Shown: piece after piece, positions 7,120-15,529 of the stretch
How the letters are laid out: every line of letters begins with the position of its first letter
Position numbering within the stretch: position 1 is the stretch's first letter
Origin: Flavobacterium gawalongense
GTDB taxonomy: Bacteria; Bacteroidota; Bacteroidia; Flavobacteriales; Flavobacteriaceae
Direction: 5' to 3'
DNA: 64,000 bases
Assembly: GCF_007097265.1 (NCBI RefSeq)
Contig: NZ_VJZP01000008.1
Span: forward strand, 1-64,000
Made by a program: the position numbers and the translations under genes
The notes under the pieces: generated by a model
Databases searched by the model: none
Seen by the model: only the letters and a program-made list of their open reading frames with translations
Told to the model about the DNA's origin: nothing

Positions 7120-7202
7120 AAGCGCGTTGGCAGGAGCGGCTGTTTTACATAAATGATATTATAGCTTCATTGCAAAAACCAAAAAAACAATATTAACGCT
7201 TT

Positions 7203-7397
7203 GTGATGAACTATAATACTCAATTATGTAACACAGCTTTGGGAAAAGTTTTTGTTACCCTTATCGGATATTTTCTTTTGAAACGGAAACGTTCTAGGGC
7301 ATACAAAAACTTTTGGAGCATTGGCAAGGAGTGGCAATTGGAATGTAAAACGTCCTTTTTAAACGAAATTAGCGAAATGAAGCAAACAAAGATGTGA
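7203..7397 (+). CDS. Doubtful 64-residue ORF
   Basis: A short frame (MMNYNTQLCNTALGKVFVTL...) with one hydrophobic stretch and a basic C-terminal half. It has no neighbour on the same strand and no clear promoter, and it lies between the hairpin-rich stretch and the end of the defence operon. It may be a remnant or a chance frame. I recognise nothing in it. Confidence 0.2.
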   Translation: MMNYNTQLCNTALGKVFVTLIGYFLLKRKRSRAYKNFWSIGKEWQLECKTSFLNEISEMKQTKM

Positions 7398-7501
7398 GTT
7401 TAGGAATACTTGGACTAAACGAGGATTTTGTGCAGCTGAATGAGATAATTACAAATTATTATTGATAAATAAATCAAGCTTTATAATAGAAAATATAATA
7501 T

Positions 7502-9466
7502 TTATTTTTCAATTATATCAAATTTAAAATGCTCATAAATCATAACCATTGCTAGGGTATCTAATTCACAATATTTTAGTAGTCCTTGTGTGATTTCATT
7601 TCGTTCTTTGGGTGTCATATCAACGTATTGCAATTTTGCATAAGCTGTTAATGCCGATCCGCCATCTGCAATATTTTCTATATCGGAAATATTTTCTTCC
7701 AGGTCTGTTTCGCTCCAATTGTCAAATAATGTAGGTAGGGTTTTGTATGGATTAATTACTTTATCTCCATCCATTTGTAACCAAATATGATTTGTTGGAA
7801 AGTTCTGACTGCTCAATAATATATTACCAATTGGTTGACTGTATTTCTTTTTTAAGAATTCACTTGAGTTTAAACTTGCTGGTAAAACCGCCTTGATGGA
7901 GTTGGATCCATTTGTATATGGATTGTAATAATAGTCTTTGACCACTTTACATAAATCAACCATATTTCTATGACCTTCCCATTGTTTTACTTGGTTTTTG
8001 GTAGATTTAGAGATTGTTTTCAGGAAAGCAATTAAATTTTCTTTGTCTGCTTCATCACTTTCTTCCAATTGAGTAATTATAGCATTGATAATAGTATTTT
8101 CGTGGGTAGCAAATTTGAAAACTGTGCCGTCATCATTTCCAATAGCTGCTTGTAAAGCTCTGGCAAAAATAAAATTAGGAAATTCACCTGCTGTATTATT
8201 AATATATTGGCTTTGGTGTTGTATAGTGCCATCTTCATTGTATCTATGATGTGAAAACTGGAATGCTACTTGCTCATAAGGTTTACGACCAGCAGTAAAA
8301 GGTAAGGCTACTGTACTTGTTTCAAAGTCTATAAAATGTAGAGGAAACATCCATTGATTCATTTCCTGTTTTAATGCTTCTTTTTCTACATAAATTGAAT
8401 TGTCGTTTTTTACAGCTTTTTCTACTTGAATCCATTGTCTTTCTGATGGAGCTATCCTTCCTGTTTCGGTTTTAATATTGAAATCTTCCTCTGTTAATTG
8501 TTCCATCAGCATACGGTTTTCTACCATAATATTTTTGCTTCTGAAGTTCCATATTTGTAAAGCGTTGGGTTTGTTAAAATCTGAAGGAGACCAATTTAAT
8601 TGTTTGGTAAAGCAATGTTTAAAACCGGAAAGCAACCCCTCTTCTTCTTGTTCGGAACTTGCTTTAAATTCACAATTTTTACAAGCACTGAATTGTGTTG
8701 GCCAATTTAGATATTTGTCTTCTTGATAGGCTTTCTTGAAGGTGGTTATGGCTTCTTCAAAATTGAGATTTTCGTAATACTTATATTTGTCGTTGATAAT
8801 TTCATTTATGATAGCATCAACATTTGCTTCTGACAACACTGAATTACCAATTTCCTTAAGAGAATGCACTCTTTTTATAATATCTGTTCTTGGATTGCCA
8901 TTATTTGGAATTCGGAATAATTGATTTAAACCATCAATACTTGCTTTCTTAGTTTTATCTGCCATTAACAAATAGGCATCAAACTTGAATTGAGGAAACA
9001 TTTTTTGAGCCACATATTTTTGAAAAGCTAAATCAAATAAGTAAGGCTTCCACGAACTTACTAAACCACCGCGAGTACCTACAAAATTATTTTCTTCGTT
9101 TGGATTAAAAGACTTAGCTTTTACTTCAATTAATTTAATAATATTTCCGTTTTTAACAATAATATCTGTTCTTATAAAAAGTCCATCAAACTGAAAAGCA
9201 GCTTCATAAATTACCACATTGTCATTCTGTAACGCTTCTTGTGTTAGTTGAGCTGCTTTTTCATATTCATAGTTTTCTGTATTTATGAAAATACCGTTTG
9301 GATAATGAAGTCTTGCTAATTCTTCTACTTGGAAGCCACCATTTGCTAATGCTTTCAAAAAAGGGTCTTCATTTTTATTATTTGCATATTCTTTTTTGGA
9401 AGTATAAAAAAGTTTGTTAGAACACTCTAACGCTATTTTGAAACGGGATTTTGTTAGTAGTTTCAT
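7502..9466 (-). CDS. DUF2779 family nuclease with Cas4-like N-terminal domain
   Basis: A protein of about 654 residues starting MKLLTKSRFKIALEC at ATG 9466. The longer frame to 9526 runs into the terminator of the upstream RNA and is not used. The N-terminal 280 residues look like a Cas4/RecB-type PD-(D/E)XK nuclease (FIRTDIIVKNGN, then LIEVKAKSF) followed by cysteines (FSACKNCEFK). The C-terminal half is a DUF2779 domain with an RNase H-like DEDD pattern: HFIDFET, then CELDTLAMVMIYEHF. It should act as a DNA or RNA nuclease. It lies downstream of the DRT3 genes and their RNA, separated by a terminator, so it may have its own promoter. Its link to the reverse transcriptases is only positional. 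Confidence 0.76.
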   Translation of the reverse strand: MKLLTKSRFKIALECSNKLFYTSKKEYANNKNEDPFLKALANGGFQVEELARLHYPNGIFINTENYEYEKAAQLTQEALQNDNVVIYEAAFQFDGLFIRTDIIVKNGNIIKLIEVKAKSFNPNEENNFVGTRGGLVSSWKPYLFDLAFQKYVAQKMFPQFKFDAYLLMADKTKKASIDGLNQLFRIPNNGNPRTDIIKRVHSLKEIGNSVLSEANVDAIINEIINDKYKYYENLNFEEAITTFKKAYQEDKYLNWPTQFSACKNCEFKASSEQEEEGLLSGFKHCFTKQLNWSPSDFNKPNALQIWNFRSKNIMVENRMLMEQLTEEDFNIKTETGRIAPSERQWIQVEKAVKNDNSIYVEKEALKQEMNQWMFPLHFIDFETSTVALPFTAGRKPYEQVAFQFSHHRYNEDGTIQHQSQYINNTAGEFPNFIFARALQAAIGNDDGTVFKFATHENTIINAIITQLEESDEADKENLIAFLKTISKSTKNQVKQWEGHRNMVDLCKVVKDYYYNPYTNGSNSIKAVLPASLNSSEFLKKKYSQPIGNILLSSQNFPTNHIWLQMDGDKVINPYKTLPTLFDNWSETDLEENISDIENIADGGSALTAYAKLQYVDMTPKERNEITQGLLKYCELDTLAMVMIYEHFKFDIIEK

Positions 9467-9524
9467 TGTTATTGGGTTGCTATTAATTAGATTATAAATC
9501 AAACCTTTACATATCGATTCAAAC

Positions 9525-9553
9525 AAAAAAGGCAGCCCAGTCAGACTACCTTT
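9525..9553 (-). terminator. Intrinsic terminator of the DRT3-associated RNA
   Basis: On the minus strand AAAGGTAGTC and GGCTGCCTTT form a 10-bp stem with two G-U pairs around TGACTG, followed by a T-run. It would end transcription coming from the reverse-transcriptase genes or from an RNA promoter inside 9554-9758. Confidence 0.82.
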
Positions 9554-9700
9554 AATTCTTCATTAAAACGGACAAGTCCATTTCAAATTAGATCACCTTT
9601 TAAAGTGTAATTGTTTTGCTTGTGTGTGGCGGTTAAAAATTATCCTTCAAACAAAAAAACTTATCATAATCGACAAAAAGCCAAATAATTAAAATTCCAA
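9525..9700 (-). ncRNA. Candidate DRT3 ncRNA with ACACAC template
   Basis: The 292-bp gap between the second reverse transcriptase and the DUF2779 gene carries CCGCCACACACAAGC on the minus strand (ACACACA at 9621-9627), followed by about 70 nt and a strong terminator. Known DRT3 systems need an ncRNA whose ACACAC stretch is copied by Drt3a into poly(GT) DNA. The position, strand and repeat all agree. The 5' end is not visible and is placed arbitrarily near 9700. The RNA could be processed from the operon mRNA rather than made from its own promoter. Confidence 0.72.
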
Positions 9701-9758
9701 TATTTAATTTTTAAACTTAAATCCGCATTCAATTTGACTGGTTGCAAAACTTTATATT

Positions 9759-11951
9759 TTAGTCGTAAACTTCTAACGATTTTTTTGCTGTTAATTCTTT
9801 TGATAAATTAAAATTATCCCATTTTGTGAACCAATACTTTTTTTCTTTTTTAAAATTAAGTATATCAAAATGTAAATGTACTGGAATATCGAATAAATCC
9901 ATAATATCTCTTTTAAATTTATTATCAACGAATGGACAAACCAGCATATCAAAAAAAAGCAAAACTAACTCTGCCGATTTCTTTCTTTTATCTTCATCAA
10001 CATTTTTAATCTTATTTATAATTGCAGTTTTGATTGCTTTTTTAACTTCTTCAAAACCGTGTGTATTTCTTATGTAAAACAACAATACTGTAATTACAAA
10101 ATAATTTGGCTCAAAGTCAAATTCTAAAGAATTTGTGTTTTTGCTCCTTTTTAACTTAAAATATTCTATTAAATCCGTTTGTGTTAATTTATAATTTTTA
10201 CCTAACTCACGTAAAATTATAAATAGGTATAAGGTTTCAATTTGGATATGTTTTTCCGATTTATTATTCAACAGTATTAAATTAATTTCATCGGAAATTT
10301 TCTTGAATATTAATTCTCTATTGGAATTTTGATCATCGAATCTTGAAAAAAGTTTATATTCTTTTGGATTTAGAGGATTCCCAGTATTAAACTTATATTT
10401 TCCCTTGTAATAAAGCATTACAGCCGATAATATATTTGAAAGCTTAATGGTTGAATTAACTCTTGGAGCAACCGTATATAGAAAAAAAGTAAAATCTAAT
10501 ATTTCTATTATGAAGTCGGTAAATGCTTTTTCCTGCTTTACCATTTTCTTTAACTGTTCCTCTGTTAATTCTTCCTTACTTTTTAGATTTACCAAGCCAG
10601 AATAGTAATTTTCAAATTTATTTATACTTCTTTCAACCCTTTTATTGATGATTGCCAATGTATAATTCATAATGTCTTTATATTCAACCTTAGATTCTTT
10701 TACCAAGATTTTAAATCTAGTAATCAAATGATTTGAATCACATTCAAAGTTTAATTTTTTTAGGACACCATCATCTTCAGTATAATCCTCAATTGAGAAT
10801 TTAATTTTTTTGCTAAATAAATCCCCCATTTTTTCTTTGGCAATGGTAAGCTCTGTAATTAGCGGTTTATTATAATAATGGGTTTTAGATTCGCTAATTG
10901 ACATTTTATATTCCTTCAGATTGAGTTTGTATCGTGAAAGAATTTTGTCTTTAGTGTTATCATCATTATAAAACACAAAGAAATCATCTACATATCTGTA
11001 AACTTCATAATCTGTTTTATAAAACAATTTATCATCTTTTCGCAAATCAATTTCTACAGATTTGTCAATTTGTTGCAATATTAACTCCGCAAATATTCGT
11101 GAAAATTCCGGACCAATAATAGTCCCGTTAGTTTCCCCGTAATTAACACTTTGCATAAAATTATCGAATTGTCCTGAGAAAGTTTTTTTTGAAGAATCCA
11201 GATTATCCTTTACAATTTCTTTGTTAAAAATAGCCCAACTTATTGAATGTGTGTAAATGCTGTCAAAGCATTTAGCAATATCAAATTTGAACATTTTATT
11301 GTATTTTTTTTCCGAACGATGGTAATGATAATCTTCGTAAAATTGATAAATATTAGAATACTTCTTGTATGTAAAAAAGTTTTTTAAGTTTTCATATTCT
11401 TTACCATCACTTTCAATAAAATCGTTTTCATCTCCTGCGTTCCTCTTGTTAAGTTTGTCATTATTAAAAATGAATTTAGCAACAGAAAATGGTTTACGAA
11501 TAGAAAATTTACTTTCTTTAGAATAATACAATATCAGTTCTTTATATTTTTCATAGAATGTAACTAATTCAACCTGGCTTTTAGGGTGCGGAATAGCTAA
11601 TTCTCTATAATCTTTTTCTTTATGAGTTATTCTATAAACAAATGGAATTTTTCGATTTTCTGATTTTTTCGGATCCCTATCAATAGTAATTACATTATTT
11701 ACACTTCCATTTGACAAATCAAACAAAATTTTCATAAACTGCTCTATAACTGACTCTTTTTTAATATTATCTTGTTTTGCGAATGAAAATTTTTCACTCC
11801 CTTCTTTTATGAAATTCACCTCATATTGATCCAAAAAATTATAAAAATGTCTATTTGAAAAGGTTAATGGTGTTTCATAAGGTAACGTATCTGAAAGCAC
11901 TACTCTATTTTTAGAGTATTTTAAACTTTTTTTAATTCTCTTTTTTTTCAT
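9759..11951 (-). CDS. drt3b: Antiviral reverse transcriptase Drt3b
   Basis: A 730-residue reverse transcriptase. The catalytic first Asp lies in FKFDIAKCFDSIY (residues 221-233) and the YVDD box is at residues 320-323, with GTIIGPEFSRIFAE (276-289) between them. The N-terminus (RVVLSDTLPYETPLTFSNR) is typical of the UG8-type partner of DRT3 as I remember it. The long C-terminal region is helical with no known domain. In the characterised system Drt3b makes poly(AC) without a nucleic-acid template, complementary to the poly(GT) made by Drt3a. It starts on the last base of the drt3a stop region (1-bp overlap), so the two are translationally coupled. The ncRNA follows. Confidence 0.85.
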   Translation of the reverse strand: MKKKRIKKSLKYSKNRVVLSDTLPYETPLTFSNRHFYNFLDQYEVNFIKEGSEKFSFAKQDNIKKESVIEQFMKILFDLSNGSVNNVITIDRDPKKSENRKIPFVYRITHKEKDYRELAIPHPKSQVELVTFYEKYKELILYYSKESKFSIRKPFSVAKFIFNNDKLNKRNAGDENDFIESDGKEYENLKNFFTYKKYSNIYQFYEDYHYHRSEKKYNKMFKFDIAKCFDSIYTHSISWAIFNKEIVKDNLDSSKKTFSGQFDNFMQSVNYGETNGTIIGPEFSRIFAELILQQIDKSVEIDLRKDDKLFYKTDYEVYRYVDDFFVFYNDDNTKDKILSRYKLNLKEYKMSISESKTHYYNKPLITELTIAKEKMGDLFSKKIKFSIEDYTEDDGVLKKLNFECDSNHLITRFKILVKESKVEYKDIMNYTLAIINKRVERSINKFENYYSGLVNLKSKEELTEEQLKKMVKQEKAFTDFIIEILDFTFFLYTVAPRVNSTIKLSNILSAVMLYYKGKYKFNTGNPLNPKEYKLFSRFDDQNSNRELIFKKISDEINLILLNNKSEKHIQIETLYLFIILRELGKNYKLTQTDLIEYFKLKRSKNTNSLEFDFEPNYFVITVLLFYIRNTHGFEEVKKAIKTAIINKIKNVDEDKRKKSAELVLLFFDMLVCPFVDNKFKRDIMDLFDIPVHLHFDILNFKKEKKYWFTKWDNFNLSKELTAKKSLEVYD

Positions 11952-13423
11952 TATTTCCAGGCTTCAACAATTCTTTCGAAATTATTCGTTAATATTTTTG
12001 CCGTTTTATATTTTGCCGAACGCAAGTCGGGAATGTTTTTCTTTTTTCCATTTATGTTATAAAAACTCTTTTCGTTAAAGCCTTTTAAAAAACTAAATTT
12101 TTTTAATCTTTTATTTAAATTTGAAAATTCCATAATTGGTAATTTAGTATCAACTACTGTATGAAGCATTTGATCTAACCTATTCAAACTAACGCAGTCG
12201 TTTTCAAGTAAACTATTGGAATAATAAACACCTATCAATCCTTTCTTTGGTTGGTGAAGTTTTGAGTTTTTTGTTAAATAATTAAATCTATGAATTAACA
12301 ACTTTCTCGCCTCTATGCTATTGTGTGGATATTCATTCAGGTATTTATCAATTGATTTTGTTATGCGTTCTTTGTATTTTCTTTTCTTATTTTCAGATAA
12401 CTCAACATCCTTAAATTCAGAATTAGCTATTTTAAATTTATATCCTAAAAGGCTAATATCTTTAGTGGTTGTGTTATTATTCAATAAATCTACTTCTTGA
12501 GTCTTAGGGTATTTACCCGGAATAATATCATCATTTATATTTAGTCCTTTGTCTTCAATTATTTTTTTTACCTTATTTAAATAATTATCGGAGGAATATT
12601 TTGATTTTGGTGTAAAGAAAATAATAATGTCATCAACATATCTTCCATAAAAAGTGACACTTTCAATATTTTTAATTTCTTCATCAATCTTTCTCATATA
12701 TAATTCCGCCAAGAATGGACTAACGCCAATACCTCTGGGAATACCCTTTCTTAGTTTTTCTTTTACCCCTAATTGATTTGTTAAAATATTATAGTTATAA
12801 AGTAAGTTTTTAATTAATGAGACTGATTTTGGACTTAATAAAGAATTGTTTTCTATTAGTTTTAACAACTCGTATTGTGGAACATTTTCATAAAATGATT
12901 TGATGTCGGTTCTAATAATAAATTTTGGAAATTTATCTTGAAGCAGAATTTTAACCTGTTTTACTATTTGATACCTGTTAGCTTGTTTTACTTTGAAAGT
13001 TCTAAAAATATTATACTGAAGTTGTTTCATAGCAAAGAATGACACAGCATCTTTGCTAGTGGTATAAATTGTTTTAGAACCAGGTTCCGGAATAAAAGGT
13101 GTTAGCTTAAAATTAAAATCACTTCTATTGACTTCATTTGAGAATTTATTTAAGTCGTTTTCTAAATGATTTTCCTTTAAATCTTCAAGTGCTTCTTTCT
13201 GCTCAAAAGCTAAAGTATAAGCTGCTTCATCTCTTATTGCTTTATTTTTTTCTGCTTTAAAATCTCTTCTTTTTGCTTTAAGAAGTGTAGAAGCAAGATG
13301 ATACTCATCTGAATAGAAATCTTTATAATAATTTCCTTTTCGATTTTCAATCTCGTGAATAATCTTAAAATTTTCAAAAGAAAATGATTGATTTAACATA
13401 TGCCTCTTTTTAATTTTTAACAT
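11951..13423 (-). CDS. drt3a: Antiviral reverse transcriptase Drt3a
   Basis: A 490-residue reverse transcriptase. RTDIKSFYEN (residues 171-180) holds the first catalytic Asp, GIPRGIGVSPFLAELY is the template-grip segment, and YVDD is at residues 262-265. The start MLNQSFSFENF (ATG 13399) is an alternative to ATG 13423 and fits relatives slightly better. Together with Drt3b it forms the DRT3 (UG3 plus UG8) anti-phage pair. Drt3a copies an ACACAC stretch of the associated ncRNA. The gene begins 14 bp after the preceding HEPN-like gene and overlaps drt3b, so all three are probably one transcription unit. Confidence 0.85.
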   Translation of the reverse strand: MLKIKKRHMLNQSFSFENFKIIHEIENRKGNYYKDFYSDEYHLASTLLKAKRRDFKAEKNKAIRDEAAYTLAFEQKEALEDLKENHLENDLNKFSNEVNRSDFNFKLTPFIPEPGSKTIYTTSKDAVSFFAMKQLQYNIFRTFKVKQANRYQIVKQVKILLQDKFPKFIIRTDIKSFYENVPQYELLKLIENNSLLSPKSVSLIKNLLYNYNILTNQLGVKEKLRKGIPRGIGVSPFLAELYMRKIDEEIKNIESVTFYGRYVDDIIIFFTPKSKYSSDNYLNKVKKIIEDKGLNINDDIIPGKYPKTQEVDLLNNNTTTKDISLLGYKFKIANSEFKDVELSENKKRKYKERITKSIDKYLNEYPHNSIEARKLLIHRFNYLTKNSKLHQPKKGLIGVYYSNSLLENDCVSLNRLDQMLHTVVDTKLPIMEFSNLNKRLKKFSFLKGFNEKSFYNINGKKKNIPDLRSAKYKTAKILTNNFERIVEAWK

Positions 13424-13437
13424 TAATTAGTCCGTAC

Positions 13438-14286
13438 TTATTTTTTTGACAACTGTATCATAGCTACTTTTAATACATTCCAACATAGCTTTGCAGTATG
13501 AATATCTGGATTAAAATTTTTACTAATTTGTTCATACGGATGGATGTAATTTCTAAAATCTCTAACGGTATGGCTAAACTTTTTTACATCTTCTTTTAAA
13601 AGACCTATTTCATTAGCGGCATCAATAAAATTACTCAATGACCATTCGTGGAAAGACTTTACTTTACCTTCTTTATCTTTTGGAGCCACATTTGTCTGAT
13701 TGAAATCTTTTGGATTTTTAGATGCAAATCCTAATAATATCCCCTCTAATGAACTTCCTATAATTACAATTGCCGACAAAGGAGCATTTCCTTTTATGTT
13801 TGCTTTTATCTCTTGAATTCTTGAGTTTAATATATCACTTATTATTCCGTCTAAATTTAATTCATAAACTGATACTTCATCAAACTCTTGATTAATGAAA
13901 TCTTCTTCATTTACTTCCTTTTTAACATCAAAATTTATTTTATCAGCCTTGCTAAAAGAAATATCTTTTCCGTTTCTAATCACTTTCAAATCATCGAAAG
14001 CTAGATATTCATTAAAAGAATTGATATGGTTATCCAACACATCATAATTTCCAATAAAATTAACAGGAGCAAAAACCATTTTAATGCACTTGTCTATCTC
14101 TGGTGTTCCATTTATTTCTTCTAATTTATCATCAGTATATTTCCACCTTGACGGAAAACCTTGCCCGTAAAATTCTTTATACCCTAATTGATTAAAGAAA
14201 CTTACTAAATTTGAACCCGAACGATATTCAGTTTCTTCGTTTATCAACTCCCTTAATTTCTCTGAAGACTTTTTACTTAACACCAT
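13438..14286 (-). CDS. HEPN-like protein, possible DRT3 accessory
   Basis: A 282-residue soluble protein. The C-terminal third (residues 165-282) is helical and contains RDFRNYIHPYEQ (242-253), an R-x-n-H pattern typical of HEPN-fold RNases and their relatives in abortive-infection proteins, preceded by AIVIIGSSLEGILLGF as seen in such families. The N-terminal half is unrecognised. It lies 43 bp after the GIY-YIG gene and 14 bp before drt3a on the same strand. It may therefore be a toxin or sensor of the DRT3 unit, an independent module, or the last gene of the methylase system. The HEPN call rests on one motif and the helical pattern. Confidence 0.62.
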   Translation of the reverse strand: MVLSKKSSEKLRELINEETEYRSGSNLVSFFNQLGYKEFYGQGFPSRWKYTDDKLEEINGTPEIDKCIKMVFAPVNFIGNYDVLDNHINSFNEYLAFDDLKVIRNGKDISFSKADKINFDVKKEVNEEDFINQEFDEVSVYELNLDGIISDILNSRIQEIKANIKGNAPLSAIVIIGSSLEGILLGFASKNPKDFNQTNVAPKDKEGKVKSFHEWSLSNFIDAANEIGLLKEDVKKFSHTVRDFRNYIHPYEQISKNFNPDIHTAKLCWNVLKVAMIQLSKK

Positions 14287-14329
14287 TCCTTAAATTATTT
14301 ATTAATTAATTTCGATATTATTAGTAATC

Positions 14330-15529
14330 TTATTTTGGGATAATTATTTTATTATCTGAATCATATCTATAATTTACAATATCCTCTGAAAGTATTAAAT
14401 CAATTGCTTCATTAATTATTGGTAACGGAACAACAAACCATTCTCGCGGTGTTAATCGCCTTCCTTTGTTATCGTGTATATCAATATTTAAACAAACCTC
14501 TCCAAAGAAACGATGTATTAACAGTTCAAACTTTTGTGGGTTAAAATTGTAACATTTGATAGAAGAAATTAAATGCACCTCTGCCATTAAATAAGTAGCT
14601 TCCTTAGCAGCATTTTTTATCCTTTCTTTTACATCTGTTTTTGAATACCCAATTTTGTAAAGGTTTTCAATACTAGCAATATCTTTATGAGTTGATTTTG
14701 ATTTTAGAATATAAATCCAGCCAGTTTCTACATCAGCTTCATTTACAATATTGGCATTTTTGAATAACTCATTTTCTATTGTTTTATCGCTATCCGTTAC
14801 AATTTTTCCGTTGTTGTACAGTGCTTTAGCTAATGAACGATACAACATATTACTTTCTGTGCCGTTTTCAAAAATTATCCTTGTTCTACCGTCTTTTCTA
14901 ACTCTATTTCCCGATGGAATTTTTCTTTCTTTATTTTCAATATCGGCTTCTTTAAGATATAGTAAAATACCATCTAATACATAAAATTTGTTTTCCTCAA
15001 GATTTTTCTCTGCATTTTCAAATTCTCCTAATTTTCGTTTTCCCGATTTTAATTCATTTTGAACTTGGTTAAATAAATGCTCATACTTATCAAAATCTTC
15101 ACATTTTTTTCTTCTTGCTACAAAATCAGCCTCTTCACGATCTTTCGAACTAGTAACATTTTTTAATTTGAAAATATCTAATGAATCATCCATATCGAGA
15201 ATCCCTAAATCATCATCAGCTAAAATATCGTTCACTGAATTTATTTCAACTGGTTTATTGCTCAAAAGATTAAACTGGTCATATTCTCTTAACGATTCTG
15301 TTTTTTTACTATCAGCTCTTAAATTTTTTAATCTCGATAACAACTTAAATTCAGTAACATTATTAGCCGAAGGTTCTCTTTTGTTCTTTTCAAAAAAAGC
15401 ATTAATTTCTTGGAACGATTCGATAAGTCGCTCGTCCTCTGTTTTGATACTTGATACTTTTTCTTTAGAATCTAAAATTCCGAAATCATCATCATCAAAA
15501 ATATCTTTCAATGTTTGCTTCTTACTCAT
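14330..15529 (-). CDS. GIY-YIG (T5orf172-type) nuclease family protein
   Basis: A 399-residue protein whose C-terminal part holds a GIY-YIG-type domain: GWIYILKS (about 269-276), LYKIGYS, VKERIKNA, and FELLIHRFFGE with the likely metal-binding Glu. This fits T5orf172/Mug113 nucleases. The N-terminal 120 residues are charged and probably disordered, with two copies of an acidic motif (FDDDDFGILD near residue 11 and LADDDLGILD near 103). Its start overlaps the end of the helicase gene by 8 bp. With the methyltransferase, ATPase and helicase upstream it would supply the DNA-cleaving part of a restriction system. Confidence 0.82.
   Translation of the reverse strand: MSKKQTLKDIFDDDDFGILDSKEKVSSIKTEDERLIESFQEINAFFEKNKREPSANNVTEFKLLSRLKNLRADSKKTESLREYDQFNLLSNKPVEINSVNDILADDDLGILDMDDSLDIFKLKNVTSSKDREEADFVARRKKCEDFDKYEHLFNQVQNELKSGKRKLGEFENAEKNLEENKFYVLDGILLYLKEADIENKERKIPSGNRVRKDGRTRIIFENGTESNMLYRSLAKALYNNGKIVTDSDKTIENELFKNANIVNEADVETGWIYILKSKSTHKDIASIENLYKIGYSKTDVKERIKNAAKEATYLMAEVHLISSIKCYNFNPQKFELLIHRFFGEVCLNIDIHDNKGRRLTPREWFVVPLPIINEAIDLILSEDIVNYRYDSDNKIIIPK

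Larger units (their letters stand above)
6059..7202. other. Non-coding stretch of 1.1 kb with several large hairpins
   Basis: No reading frame of credible length lies here on either strand. The stretch begins with A-rich runs (6111-6140) and then holds three large imperfect inverted repeats (6419-6507, 6849-6931, 7040-7119) and a smaller one (CGGGTAAG / CTTACCGG, about 6638-6674). Short repeats of CGAAAGT with GGAATGTC occur near 6718-6748. Possible explanations are a transfer origin, structured RNAs, or decayed recombination sites. I cannot choose among them. Confidence 0.55.

Noticed and set aside
9759-13423. Group II intron or retron reverse transcriptases
   Set aside because: There are two overlapping RTs without maturase domain, intron ends or an msr/msd arrangement. 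Their N-termini and the ACACAC RNA point to DRT3.
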